Assembly (NCBI GenBank): GCA_947493175.1
Contig: CANLQD010000005.1
Span: 62,001 to 126,000 of the forward strand
DNA length: 64,000 bases
Direction of reading: 5' to 3'
Source of the DNA: an uncultured Flavobacteriaceae bacterium
Lineage (GTDB): Bacteria; Bacteroidota; Bacteroidia; Flavobacteriales; Flavobacteriaceae
The position numbers and the translations under genes are program-made. The notes beneath the pieces are model-generated. The model had not been told where the DNA came from, ran no database searches, and worked only from the letters and a program-made list of their open reading frames with translations. This document shows, piece by piece, positions 9,447 to 17,308 of this stretch (the first letter of the stretch is position 1; every line of letters begins with the position of its first letter).

Positions 9447-10694
9447 TCATTCATCGCGCAAGGCAACGATGGGTTTGATACGGGCGGCTCGGTATGCCGG
9501 AAAGAAACCGGCCAATGCCCCTGCAAAAATAAGCAGGAACACTGTAGTCAAAGCAACATTAAAATCGATTGAGGGATTGACCACATAATCAACCTCTACC
9601 ATAGGACCGAAAATCTCCAAAAGCCCCATGCTAAAGATTAGTCCACCAAACCCAAATACAGCGGTTACAAAAATCGCCTCATGCAAAATTAAGCCCACTA
9701 CAGAAATAGGTTTTGCTCCCAAAGCCTTGCGTATACCGATTTCCTTTGTTCTTTCTTTTACAATGATGAGCATAACGTTACTCACCCCCACGATACCCGC
9801 TATAATCGTACAGATACCAACAAACCAAAAGAAAAACCGAATACCTCCTGTGAGATTATAGAACCTTTGTACATTTTCCAAGGTGTTAAAGGTGTTGATT
9901 GCACTTTCATCGTCGGGGGCTACGGTATGCACTTGTTTTAAATAGGTTTTCAGTTCTTCGGTAAACTTGGTCGATTCGGCCAAAGATTCCTCGAAGGTCT
10001 CGGCTGGTTTTAGGGTGAAAAATAAATTATTGAGACGATCGGCCCCATTGAATACACCCTGCGCGGTAGCGACCGGCATATAGATTTTTTCTTCTTCCCG
10101 CTCACCTCCAACATCGCCATAAACACCTATTATCTGGAAGCTTAGACCGGCAATCTCAATATGCTCCCCAATGGGGTCTTCTATACTGCCCAACAGCTCC
10201 CGATGAATTTTATTACTGATCACCACCACTTTTGCTTTCTGCTGTATATCGCTGAAATTCAAAAAACGACCATAGGACATATACGCATTTTCCAACTGCT
10301 GAAAATCGGGCGAACTACCCCAGATCGAGTAAGCACCAGATTCTGTCCCATACATAATAGAGGTATCGAAAACCCGGTACATAGGAGATTTATATTCTAG
10401 TTTATCGATATGTAACTTCTCTACAAAATCGTAGTTCTCGTTTCGTAGCTGAATCCTGCGACCCGGGTTAAGCCCCTTATATTCTTTGGTAGTAACTTGA
10501 GTCCATACACCGATCATATTGCTGGCATCACGTTCAAATTCTTGGGCAATGCCATTTTGCATTCCCTGTCCAAAACCCAACAATATGACTAAAATAAAAA
10601 TTCCGGATGCTACGGAAACACCGGTAAGGAAAGTACGTAACTTGTTTTTACGGATGGTATCAAAGATTTCCTGCCATCTTTCGATGTCGAACAT
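9447..10694 (-). CDS. MacB/FtsX-type ABC transporter permease (first gene of exporter operon)
   Basis: The first gene of the exporter operon, encoding a 415-residue permease. It has an N-terminal helix (about 20-42), a MacB_PCD periplasmic domain, and three FtsX helices with VKERTKEIGIRKALGAKP and terminal IKPIVALRDE. The upstream gap (10695-10811) has a GGTAC...GTACC inverted repeat around the sequence 10716-10739 and a CATCAATCAAA copy. No convincing TAnnTTTG box was found, so the promoter is unresolved. Confidence 0.9.
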   Translation of the reverse strand: MFDIERWQEIFDTIRKNKLRTFLTGVSVASGIFILVILLGFGQGMQNGIAQEFERDASNMIGVWTQVTTKEYKGLNPGRRIQLRNENYDFVEKLHIDKLEYKSPMYRVFDTSIMYGTESGAYSIWGSSPDFQQLENAYMSYGRFLNFSDIQQKAKVVVISNKIHRELLGSIEDPIGEHIEIAGLSFQIIGVYGDVGGEREEEKIYMPVATAQGVFNGADRLNNLFFTLKPAETFEESLAESTKFTEELKTYLKQVHTVAPDDESAINTFNTLENVQRFYNLTGGIRFFFWFVGICTIIAGIVGVSNVMLIIVKERTKEIGIRKALGAKPISVVGLILHEAIFVTAVFGFGGLIFSMGLLEIFGPMVEVDYVVNPSIDFNVALTTVFLLIFAGALAGFFPAYRAARIKPIVALRDE

Positions 10695-10706
10695 GTGATT
10701 GGTTTT

Positions 10707-10717
10707 TTTGATTGATG
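10707..10717 (-). promoter_or_regulatory. Repeated leader 11-mer (copy 3, before first permease)
   Basis: CATCAATCAAA on the minus strand, 13 bases before the start codon of the first permease at 10694. Third exact copy within one operon. Confidence 0.35.
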
Positions 10718-10811
10718 GTACAACAGGGGGAAATCGTACCCTAATAAGACTGGGAGAACGTTGAAATGTTACAGCTTTAAACCTTAAAAAAATGTTAAAA
10801 CATTGCTGCGT

Positions 10812-11027
10812 TTAGGCCTTCATCTTCTTGTATACAAAGAAAAACAATACACCTACAAGTATATAAGGAACAGCCATCAAATAAACGATACCGTTATTAA
10901 CTCCCTCCGCAGCGGCAACATTACCCTCACTTTGCAATACTGCCCTGCACATTGCGCATTGTGCCGCCAGCTGTTCTGGAATAAACAGTACCAAAATAAA
11001 AAACGCAAGCAACAACATCCTTTTCAT
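10812..11027 (-). CDS. Small membrane protein with a CxxC motif, oxidase-assembly neighbourhood
   Basis: A 71-residue protein if started at the ATG at 11027; a longer start at 11057 would overlap the upstream gene. An N-terminal signal-like helix (about residues 3-20) is followed by AAQCAMCRAVLQSEG, a CxxC pair just after the membrane exit, and a second C-terminal helix ending in FVYKKMKA. It is the last gene of a minus-strand cluster with DUF420 and SCO proteins, so a role in oxidase maturation (copper or thiol handling) is an inference from position and the CxxC pair. I know of no proven function. Confidence 0.75.
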   Translation of the reverse strand: MKRMLLLAFFILVLFIPEQLAAQCAMCRAVLQSEGNVAAAEGVNNGIVYLMAVPYILVGVLFFFVYKKMKA

Positions 11028-11046
11028 TAATCTTCTGTATACGGCT

Positions 11047-11580
11047 TTAAGATACATAATAGGGGGAAATCATTACATATACGATAACGCCTGTTATAGC
11101 CACATACAACCAAATGGGAAACGTAATCTTTGCCAATTTTCGATGTGCCTCAAACTTCTTAAGATATGCTCTCGCATACGTTTTTAACACCAACGGTATG
11201 ATAACGATGGATAAAAAGATATGCGAAATCAATATAAAAAAATACACATAACGCAGTATGCCCTCCCCTCCATAAGAGGTAGATTCCGAGGTCATATGAT
11301 ACGCAATGTACATCAATAAAAATAGCACCGACAACGCAATACAACTAGTCATAAGGTTCTGATGCAACCGTTGTTTTCCGTTTTTGATGGCCCACACCGC
11401 TACTATTAGCAAGACCGCGGTTAGGCCATTAATGGTGGCATAGATGGGGGGTAGAAATCCGAGCCGTTCTACATTCGGAATTTTGATTCCGAATAGGATG
11501 GCGACAACGAGTGGCACAATAATCGAAACTACTGTAATCAACCTGTTGAACTTTCGTTCTTTTTGTGCAATGGCATCCAT
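11047..11580 (-). CDS. DUF420-family membrane protein (cytochrome oxidase assembly neighbourhood)
   Basis: A 177-residue integral membrane protein with five predicted helices (about residues 15-33, 45-63, 78-96, 110-130, 152-172). Conserved histidines lie near helices 3 and 4 (YIAYHMTSE, ISHIFLS) and in EAHRKLAKITFPIW, a DUF420 feature. DUF420 proteins related to CtaM are associated with maturation of heme-copper oxidases. The start codon directly abuts the SCO stop codon, which suggests coupled translation. Confidence 0.85.
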   Translation of the reverse strand: MDAIAQKERKFNRLITVVSIIVPLVVAILFGIKIPNVERLGFLPPIYATINGLTAVLLIVAVWAIKNGKQRLHQNLMTSCIALSVLFLLMYIAYHMTSESTSYGGEGILRYVYFFILISHIFLSIVIIPLVLKTYARAYLKKFEAHRKLAKITFPIWLYVAITGVIVYVMISPYYVS

Positions 11581-12309
11581 CTACTCCTGCAATAGTTTTT
11601 TAATATCCTCTTTTAAAATAGAAATCTGTTCGGTCTCCCCTTCATCGTTAACCCCATCTTCTTCGGAAATCGCACCTCTGTAATACACTATGGGATTCCC
11701 ATATGCATCGACTCTGGAACGAATGTATCCATTCTTATCAATTAGGGCGAAAAGTCCCGAATGTTCAAATCCGCCCGGGGCATCTGGCACTTCAGCTGCA
11801 AAAATGTAAAAGCCCGAGTTTGCCAGCTCATAAATTTTCTCTCGATTCCCTGTCATTAAATTCCAATCGAAATCGGTAATGCCATAGCGTTCGGCATATT
11901 CTTTTAAAACCTTGGGAGTATCATATTCCGGTGTAATAGAAAAGGAGGCAATGCCAAAATTTTCTTCCTCGGCAAACGTATTCTGAATAGCTACCAGGTT
12001 CTTGTTCATAATAGGGCATATGGAAGGGCAGCTTGTAAAAAAGAATTCTACCACATATACCTTGCCCTCGTAATCCTTGTCGGTTATCAATAAGCTATCT
12101 TGATTCAAGAATGTAAAGGACGGCACTCGACGTTTTTTACCGTTTTGCAATACAAAAGCCAGCGGATCGTCATTGGTCTTTAGGTTCATACGATCGTTCT
12201 TTACGACCGTTCCCTGCTTTATTCGATTTACAATTTTCGGGATAAAGATAATTCCAAAGATCAACACCACCAGCGATACCCAAACGTATGTATAGTTACT
12301 TTTTTTCAT
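11581..12309 (-). CDS. SCO1/SenC/PrrC-family copper chaperone
   Basis: This protein delivers copper to the CuA site of cytochrome c oxidase subunit II at the periplasmic face. It has an N-terminal membrane anchor (about residues 9-25), then a thioredoxin fold with the copper-binding pair CPSIC (Cys94, Cys98) and the distal conserved histidine in GGFEHSGLFALID. The length of 242 fits the family. The C-terminal ~30 residues are an acidic tail. It lies between a cysteine-less relative and DUF420. Subunits I and II of the likely client oxidase are encoded at 42.7-45.7 kb. Confidence 0.93.
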   Translation of the reverse strand: MKKSNYTYVWVSLVVLIFGIIFIPKIVNRIKQGTVVKNDRMNLKTNDDPLAFVLQNGKKRRVPSFTFLNQDSLLITDKDYEGKVYVVEFFFTSCPSICPIMNKNLVAIQNTFAEEENFGIASFSITPEYDTPKVLKEYAERYGITDFDWNLMTGNREKIYELANSGFYIFAAEVPDAPGGFEHSGLFALIDKNGYIRSRVDAYGNPIVYYRGAISEEDGVNDEGETEQISILKEDIKKLLQE

Positions 12310-12333
12310 GATATCCTTATCGTCTTCCTATCA

Positions 12334-12966
12334 TTATTTCTCCCGCAACGCATTGTTCTTCTTCAAGGCCAAACGATATTCTGCCAATATAATCTTTACA
12401 TCGTCCTCCATTTTGTTATTCAGTTCGGCTACCGAGGTTGTATCAAATCCGTATTTGGTTCCTTCGTCCTCATCATCGGTTCGCCCCCTTAACTTTAACT
12501 CCTTATCGACTATGAACACATAGGGAGTGGCCAAATCTTCTTTCAGCGTTAAATCTGTTCCCAACGTTTTAAACATATGACGGATTTGTGATTCTTCTGC
12601 AAAAACAAATCGCCATTTCTGGGTATCGGTGAAGGTTCCCAACTCTATTTTTAAGCGACTGATTTCTTCTTCGGTTCCTTTTGGAACTATCATCACAAAC
12701 TGAAAATCGTTGAATTCGTAGAATCGCTTGTATATTTTTTGATTCAAATTGAACGCATTCGCTTTTTTTGATAAAGGGTTCTTCCCTAGAAATCCCAGAA
12801 TAGTAATCTTGTTATTCAACGATACCGTAGCATCCATTTCAGACACATCGGCAACTTTTTCGGTCAGGGTAGGAAGCTTTCCGAAGTTGGTAGTCCCTGA
12901 CAAAAAGAAAAGATACGCTACGATGGGAAGTACAAATAACGTTACTAAAACCAGGGTCTTTTTCAT
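12334..12966 (-). CDS. SCO-like thioredoxin-fold protein lacking the copper cysteines
   Basis: A membrane-anchored protein (helix about residues 4-22) with a predicted thioredoxin fold of SCO-like outline: the strand ITILGFLG, a long helix, the strand FQFVMIVPK, and ATPYVFIVDKELKLRGR. The position expected for CxxxC holds GKNPLSK instead, and the mature domain has no cysteine at all. It therefore cannot bind copper in the SCO manner and may have a structural or accessory role. The start at 12966 removes an unlikely 10-residue extension. It precedes the true SCO gene by 24 bases, and a TATCTTTG box lies 17 bases upstream. Confidence 0.75.
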   Translation of the reverse strand: MKKTLVLVTLFVLPIVAYLFFLSGTTNFGKLPTLTEKVADVSEMDATVSLNNKITILGFLGKNPLSKKANAFNLNQKIYKRFYEFNDFQFVMIVPKGTEEEISRLKIELGTFTDTQKWRFVFAEESQIRHMFKTLGTDLTLKEDLATPYVFIVDKELKLRGRTDDEDEGTKYGFDTTSVAELNNKMEDDVKIILAEYRLALKKNNALREK

Positions 12967-12982
12967 TTCATAAATTTCATAA

Positions 12983-12990
12983 CAAAGATA
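12983..12990 (-). promoter_or_regulatory. Candidate -7 promoter element for the SCO/DUF420 cluster
   Basis: TATCTTTG on the minus strand matches the Bacteroidetes TAnnTTTG element and lies 17 bases before the start at 12966. A well-spaced TTTG element is not evident. The terminator at 13152-13177 just upstream supports a new transcript starting here. Confidence 0.45.
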
Positions 12991-13151
12991 AAACACAAAA
13001 CCTTAAATGGGTATCTCAAAATCTTAACATTATCCCAACGAATACCCTGTAGCCTCTAAAAAGACCTCAGGTTTAACATGTGTGTGTTGCTTATCAAAAA
13101 GGCCGTAAGACAGATATGGCCAAACCTAAGGACAAGGATTGGGTTTCAAAA

Positions 13152-13177
13152 AAAAGACGGCCCTAAAGCCGTCTTTT
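13152..13177 (-). terminator. Intrinsic terminator after the subunit IV gene
   Basis: A 10-bp perfect stem (AAAAGACGGC / GCCGTCTTTT) with a 6-base loop and T/A tracts on both sides, 30 bases downstream of the subunit IV stop codon. It should end the ctaB-subunit III-subunit IV transcript. Confidence 0.85.
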
Positions 13178-13206
13178 CAAATTTTGTATTTAGCTATTTC
13201 GAAACC

Positions 13207-13590
13207 TTAGAAGTTCCATTTTACAAAACCATCTTTATATACATTGTACACATAATCTGCCTCGAACAACAAGATAAAAACCAAATAGGCCACCAAGAAT
13301 ATGGGGGTCCATACAATAGCCCTTCGCAACGAACTCTTTTCGTCACGGAGATGCATGAAATCCCATGCGATGTAATACGCCTTGACCAGAGTAAGTATGA
13401 TGAATATCCAATTCAACAACTTCATTCCTAAAAGATTGGTCCCAGTAAGAACTGTAGGTTTGGCAATACCCAAAGCTACCTCTATGGCCGTTACGACCGA
13501 TAAGAATACTAATACCCCCCAAATTTTCGAGGTATTGGATTTGAACTTTAAAAGTCCTCTGAAAATCTCTAATTTATGTTCGTGTGCCAT
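13207..13590 (-). CDS. Cytochrome c oxidase subunit IV-like (CyoD/CtaF type) membrane protein
   Basis: A 127-residue protein with three transmembrane helices (about residues 24-42, 55-73, 90-112), typical of the small subunit IV family of bacterial heme-copper oxidases. It assists assembly or stability rather than catalysis. The N-terminus AHEHKLEIFRG is cytoplasmic and histidine-containing. It follows the large subunit III by 82 bases and is followed by a strong terminator, so it ends the oxidase accessory operon. Confidence 0.85.
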   Translation of the reverse strand: MAHEHKLEIFRGLLKFKSNTSKIWGVLVFLSVVTAIEVALGIAKPTVLTGTNLLGMKLLNWIFIILTLVKAYYIAWDFMHLRDEKSSLRRAIVWTPIFLVAYLVFILLFEADYVYNVYKDGFVKWNF

Positions 13591-13672
13591 ATTACGACTA
13601 TATGTTTTTTTGTTACGTATGGTTATTCAGCCAACACCCTCGCTTAAAGACTAACGCCTTCGAGAGGTGAAA

Positions 13673-14659
13673 TTAAACGAGATAAAAGAAGGTAAATACA
13701 AACACCCAAACCAAATCTACAAAGTGCCAGTACAACCCGACTTTTTCAACCATTTCATAGTGTCCCCTTCGTTCGTAGGTACCTAGAATAACGTTAAAGA
13801 AAATTATGATATTGATTACTACTCCCGAGAATACGTGAAAACCGTGAAAACCGGTTATGAAAAAGAAGAAATCGGCAAACAGTCTGCTCCCATACTCATT
13901 CCGTATGAGGTTCGCCCCTTCTACCACAAGTGCCCCATCTTTGATTTTTTCTAGGGAGGCAGCCCTGTCCAACACCATCTTCTCTCCCTTCAATTCACCT
14001 TCCTGGATTATTTGCTCGGTTCTAATGACAACGTCGTCGTTGGCTTTTAGCCCTGCTATCACTTCATTGACGGTATAGGTGGGCAAATACCCTTCATCAT
14101 AATACCAAACTCCGTTCTTTCGTTCGTGTTCCGTACGATCGTCGGGCAATGTCTTGGCAAATTCCGAAAGCGCCACACGGTCGCCGGTCTCTGCATTCAC
14201 AAACTGCAAAATTCTTCCTCCATTGGTCTCAACAGCTCCATAATCTCCCTTGATAAAGGTAGCCCACTCCCAAGCCTGCGACCCAACGAAAATAGCTCCT
14301 CCGATAATCGTAAGGAACATATACCAAATAACGGCAGTCTTTTTATTATTGTGACCCGCATCTACGGCCAATACCATCGTTACCGACGACATGATCAGAA
14401 TAAAAGTCATGAACGCCACATAATACATGGGGAAATTTCCGTGAAAAAAAGGAACGTGTGTAAAAACTTCATCGGCTATGGGCCATGTCTCTATAAACTT
14501 GAATCTCGAGAACCCATACGCGGCCAAAAAGCCCGAAAAGGTCAAGGCATCCGATACTAGGAAGAACCACATCATTAATTTGCCGTAACTGGCGCCTAAA
14601 GGTCTGTTACCGCCTCCCCATACGTTTTCTTCCGAAGCTGATGTTACCGTAGAATCCAT
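13673..14659 (-). CDS. Cytochrome c oxidase subunit III with a ~120-residue hydrophilic insertion
   Basis: Subunit III of the heme-copper oxidase, an inner-membrane protein. Helices lie at about residues 27-48, 78-99, 110-130, 262-283 and 300-325, with family sequences FFITGFHGFHVFSG and YWHFVDLVWVFVFTFFYLV. Between the third helix and the C-terminal pair there is a charged soluble stretch (about residues 138-258) that ordinary subunit III proteins lack. The length is 328 instead of ~200-290. A second, short subunit III gene lies 95 bases upstream. A promoter-like sequence sits in that gap. Confidence 0.88.
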   Translation of the reverse strand: MDSTVTSASEENVWGGGNRPLGASYGKLMMWFFLVSDALTFSGFLAAYGFSRFKFIETWPIADEVFTHVPFFHGNFPMYYVAFMTFILIMSSVTMVLAVDAGHNNKKTAVIWYMFLTIIGGAIFVGSQAWEWATFIKGDYGAVETNGGRILQFVNAETGDRVALSEFAKTLPDDRTEHERKNGVWYYDEGYLPTYTVNEVIAGLKANDDVVIRTEQIIQEGELKGEKMVLDRAASLEKIKDGALVVEGANLIRNEYGSRLFADFFFFITGFHGFHVFSGVVINIIIFFNVILGTYERRGHYEMVEKVGLYWHFVDLVWVFVFTFFYLV

Positions 14660-14687
14660 AAATTATAAAGAATGGTTAAAGTTTGTG

Positions 14688-14716
14688 CAAATTTACATTT
14701 TTTTCATCCAAACAAA
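14688..14716 (-). promoter_or_regulatory. Bacteroidetes-type promoter before the large subunit III gene
   Basis: On the minus strand TTTTG (14713-14717) is followed after 17 bases by TAAATTTG (14695-14688), matching the TTG-N17-23-TAnnTTTG consensus. It is 28 bases upstream of the start at 14659, inside the operon. Confidence 0.6.
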
Positions 14717-14754
14717 AGCCGAATAGGTATCAAAACAGGCTTTCAGTGAAATTA

Positions 14755-15336
14755 TTATTTTACAAAGCTCATAAACAACATTAAATAAACCCATAACAGG
14801 TCTAAAAAGTGCCAAAAAGTAGCTCCCAACGAAACTCCCAGGTACTCTTCCGAACTGTACTTACCTCTTAATTGATTGTAAAGTACCACCGATAAAGACA
14901 GGAGTCCCGCCACGACATGTACAATATGCACTGCTGCAATCAGAAACACATAGGACATTTTGATGTTGCTCGTGGGGCCTGTAAAATAATAGCCATTGGC
15001 CAGCATTTCATTAAACCCACGAAACTGTAAAGCAATGAACACAATGCCCAACCCCAGGGTTGTTAGCAATAAATACGTGCCGAGTTTAGCATTGTCTTTC
15101 TGTATCGCCTTCTTTGCCAAGATGTATGTAAGACTACTCATGACAATAATGGTTGTACTAATGAAAAACGAACTGGGCAATTGTAAATCCGAAATCCAAT
15201 CTTCGCGGCTACTGCTTACGATGTATGCACTGGTCCAGCCTGCAAAACCCATCAGCAAGCTAACGATACCGAACCACAACATCATCTTTTTTGCCCGGTC
15301 GTTCTTTTCTTTCTGCGTACCTGTCGTTAAATCCAT
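14755..15336 (-). CDS. Cytochrome c oxidase subunit III (short form)
   Basis: A 193-residue protein with five helices (about residues 19-40, 54-72, 86-104, 128-150, 170-192) and the subunit III motifs AAVHIVHVVAGL and ATFWHFLDLLWVYLMLFM. It lacks the first two helices of the seven-helix form and the long insertion of its neighbour. Tandem subunit III genes are a known arrangement for caa3-type oxidases in this phylum. The gene overlaps the end of ctaB by 10 bases. Confidence 0.9.
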   Translation of the reverse strand: MDLTTGTQKEKNDRAKKMMLWFGIVSLLMGFAGWTSAYIVSSSREDWISDLQLPSSFFISTTIIVMSSLTYILAKKAIQKDNAKLGTYLLLTTLGLGIVFIALQFRGFNEMLANGYYFTGPTSNIKMSYVFLIAAVHIVHVVAGLLSLSVVLYNQLRGKYSSEEYLGVSLGATFWHFLDLLWVYLMLFMSFVK

Positions 15337-16238
15337 GTTCGTATCATTTTATCAGCTACGTATACCAATTGCATTAAGGTGATATAGCTTACGCTCGCCA
15401 ACATCAGTTTCCGTGCCGAAGCATTGTCTTTCTTTTCGTAAAGACGAAACGCGAACACCAGCATCACCATTCCCATAAGAAACACAATCACCGCGGCAGG
15501 AATCGATAATTGCAAACTTCCTGTGATGCCGAAAACCGGTACTACGGAAATCAAAAGCATCCAAATTGTGTACATAATAATTTGCAAAGCGGTGGTCCGG
15601 TCTTTTTTTCCGGTCGGCAGCATCTTGAACCCGCCTTTTTTGTAGTCCTCATCGAGCATCCACCCTAAGGCCCAAAAGTGTGGGAATTGCCAAAAAAATT
15701 GAATCATGAACAACGTGCCCGGTTCAATACCGAAATCGTTGGTCGCCGCAACCCATCCCAACATAAACGGAATGGCTCCAGGAAACGCCCCCACGAACAC
15801 CGCCAAAGGTGTTTTGGTCTTTAACGGGGTATAAATACTGGTATATAAAAAAATCGAAATCGCCCCGAACATGGCCGTTTGTGGATTCAAATAATAAAGG
15901 GCCACCACCCCCAACAGTGTCATGGCAATAGCGATGGCCATTGCCTTATTGACCGACATTCTCCCAGAAGGAATCGGGCGATTTTTGGTGCGATTCATCA
16001 AGGCATCCAAATCCTTCTCTATAACCTGATTATAGGCATTGGAGGCACCTACCATGCAGTAACCACCGAAAGCCAATAGCAGTATCGAAATTAGACTGAT
16101 TTTATCGGCCCCCAAAAAGTATCCGGCAATAGAGGAAAAAACGACGCTTATGGCAAGCCTGGCCTTGGTGATTTCCTTGAAATCGGCAAAAGCTAGTGAC
16201 CAAGAAGTGCTTTTTGCTACGCCTACAGCAGTTTTCAT
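15327..16238 (-). CDS. ctaB: Protoheme IX farnesyltransferase (heme O synthase)
   Basis: Converts heme B to heme O by adding a farnesyl group, the first step toward heme A for the aa3-type oxidase. It is an integral membrane prenyltransferase of the UbiA superfamily with about eight or nine helices. The prenyl-diphosphate site NQVIEKDLDALMNRTKNRP contains the conserved D-x3-D and R residues (around residues 70-88), and a second Asp-rich loop, LDEDYKKGG, occurs near residue 200. At 303 residues it is normal in size. It heads the oxidase accessory operon and has a good promoter only 20 bases upstream of its start. Confidence 0.95.
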   Translation of the reverse strand: MKTAVGVAKSTSWSLAFADFKEITKARLAISVVFSSIAGYFLGADKISLISILLLAFGGYCMVGASNAYNQVIEKDLDALMNRTKNRPIPSGRMSVNKAMAIAIAMTLLGVVALYYLNPQTAMFGAISIFLYTSIYTPLKTKTPLAVFVGAFPGAIPFMLGWVAATNDFGIEPGTLFMIQFFWQFPHFWALGWMLDEDYKKGGFKMLPTGKKDRTTALQIIMYTIWMLLISVVPVFGITGSLQLSIPAAVIVFLMGMVMLVFAFRLYEKKDNASARKLMLASVSYITLMQLVYVADKMIRTWI

Positions 16239-16257
16239 TCGTCGTTTTTAACGGCTG

Positions 16258-16288
16258 CAAAGATAGCCCTCAACCGCTATTTCTGCAA
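16258..16288 (-). promoter_or_regulatory. Bacteroidetes-type promoter for ctaB
   Basis: Minus strand: TTG (16288-16286), 20-base spacer, TATCTTTG (16265-16258). Transcription would begin about 12-15 bases before the ATG at 16238, giving a very short leader. Confidence 0.65.
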
Positions 16289-16497
16289 TTAAATACAACG
16301 ATTTATCCTATAGTCACATAGACAAAACGTGCCAAGAGCAAAAAGGGGTTCCAAGTTTCTAGATGAGTTTAGTCATGGGATATTGAACAACTCGGGAACG
16401 AGAAGTCTCAATCGTAACCGACCATCCGGCCGGGGAGCAAAATCGAGCGAGACAAAAGGTTGAATAAAATATCGGAGCACTAGAGCGTATAAACAAA

Positions 16498-16525
16498 AAA
16501 CCTCCGATTTTTAAAATCGGAGGTT
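16498..16525 (-). terminator. Intrinsic terminator after tonB
   Basis: A 12-13 bp stem (AAACCTCCGATTT / AAATCGGAGGTTT) around a TTAA loop, 26 bases downstream of the tonB stop codon. Flanking A/T tracts make it usable in both directions. Confidence 0.8.
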
Positions 16526-16550
16526 TACAATATTTTATGGATAGGTGTTG

Positions 16551-17255
16551 CTATTGCAATTTGAAAGTAATCGGAATACTAAAAGGAACCCTTACCGCCC
16601 TACCACGTTGTTTTCCCGGAGTCATTTTGGGGAGCTTACCAATAATTCTGGCCGCTTCCTTTTCCAAATTCTTGTCGGGTCCACGCATTCTGATGTTTCC
16701 AATGCTACCATCTTTTTGGATAACGAACATAACACTTACCCTACCTTGGACTCCCATTTCCTGTGCAATTTCAGGATATCGGAAGTTTTTGCTAATGTGC
16801 TTTTGCATCATCTTTTGAAAACAGGCCCTTTTATTGCTCTCCTTTTCACAGCCAGGGAATACCGGCACATCTTCGATAACGGCAAATGGAACGTCTACAT
16901 CTTCTTCCATCTCCTCTACTTCTACGTCATCAATTTCAACAATTTCTTCTTCTTGACTGGTCTCCGTAGACTCGATTACGGTCTCTTCCACTTCTTCTTC
17001 GTCCTCTACCACTTCAATAATTTCAGGTGCGGCTGGTGGTGGCGGTGGCGGTGGCGTTTTAATCTGCTCCGTCATCGGCACCTCTTCATCCAACTCATCA
17101 TCTACATTCATAGAGATGTCGTAATTATTGTCATCATCATAGGTTTTCCATTCCAACGCTCGCCAAGTAATCAGCATGACCAAGGCCAACCCAATTACAA
17201 AATAAAGACCGCTATTCCTTCCTACATCGGCCTTCGGATTTTTTTTAACTTCCAT
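16551..17255 (-). CDS. TonB-family energy transducer
   Basis: Transmits proton-motive force from ExbBD to outer-membrane TonB-dependent receptors. A short cytoplasmic N-terminus is followed by one membrane helix (about residues 18-36). A proline run (PPPPPPP, about 68-76) and a very acidic Glu/Asp/Val-rich periplasmic linker (about 77-130) come next. A TonB C-terminal domain follows (about 150-234: GRVSVMFVIQKDGSI..., PFSIPITFKLQ). The acidic rather than Lys/Pro-rich linker is common in Bacteroidetes. No ExbBD genes are adjacent. A strong terminator follows. Confidence 0.9.
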   Translation of the reverse strand: MEVKKNPKADVGRNSGLYFVIGLALVMLITWRALEWKTYDDDNNYDISMNVDDELDEEVPMTEQIKTPPPPPPPAAPEIIEVVEDEEEVEETVIESTETSQEEEIVEIDDVEVEEMEEDVDVPFAVIEDVPVFPGCEKESNKRACFQKMMQKHISKNFRYPEIAQEMGVQGRVSVMFVIQKDGSIGNIRMRGPDKNLEKEAARIIGKLPKMTPGKQRGRAVRVPFSIPITFKLQ

Positions 17256-17308
17256 ATCCCTTTGTTTTAATGATTGCTAATTTAATTAAATATTCCTGAA
17301 AAAAGCAA

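Larger units (their letters stand above)
16239..16550. other. Intergenic region between ctaB and tonB
   Basis: About 310 bases without a gene. It holds the ctaB promoter at its left end and the tonB terminator at its right end. The middle (about 16290-16490) has no open frame, repeat or structure that I could support. Confidence 0.6.

Noticed and set aside
10792..10805. AATGTT-AA-AACATT hairpin between the exporter operon and the CxxC microprotein gene
   Set aside because: The short AT-only stem lacks a T-run on either strand and is too weak for a terminator call.
16545..17270. 241-codon plus-strand frame over tonB, rich in Phe/Trp/Arg
   Set aside because: It is the antisense of the acidic and proline-rich TonB linker, which produces the odd composition.
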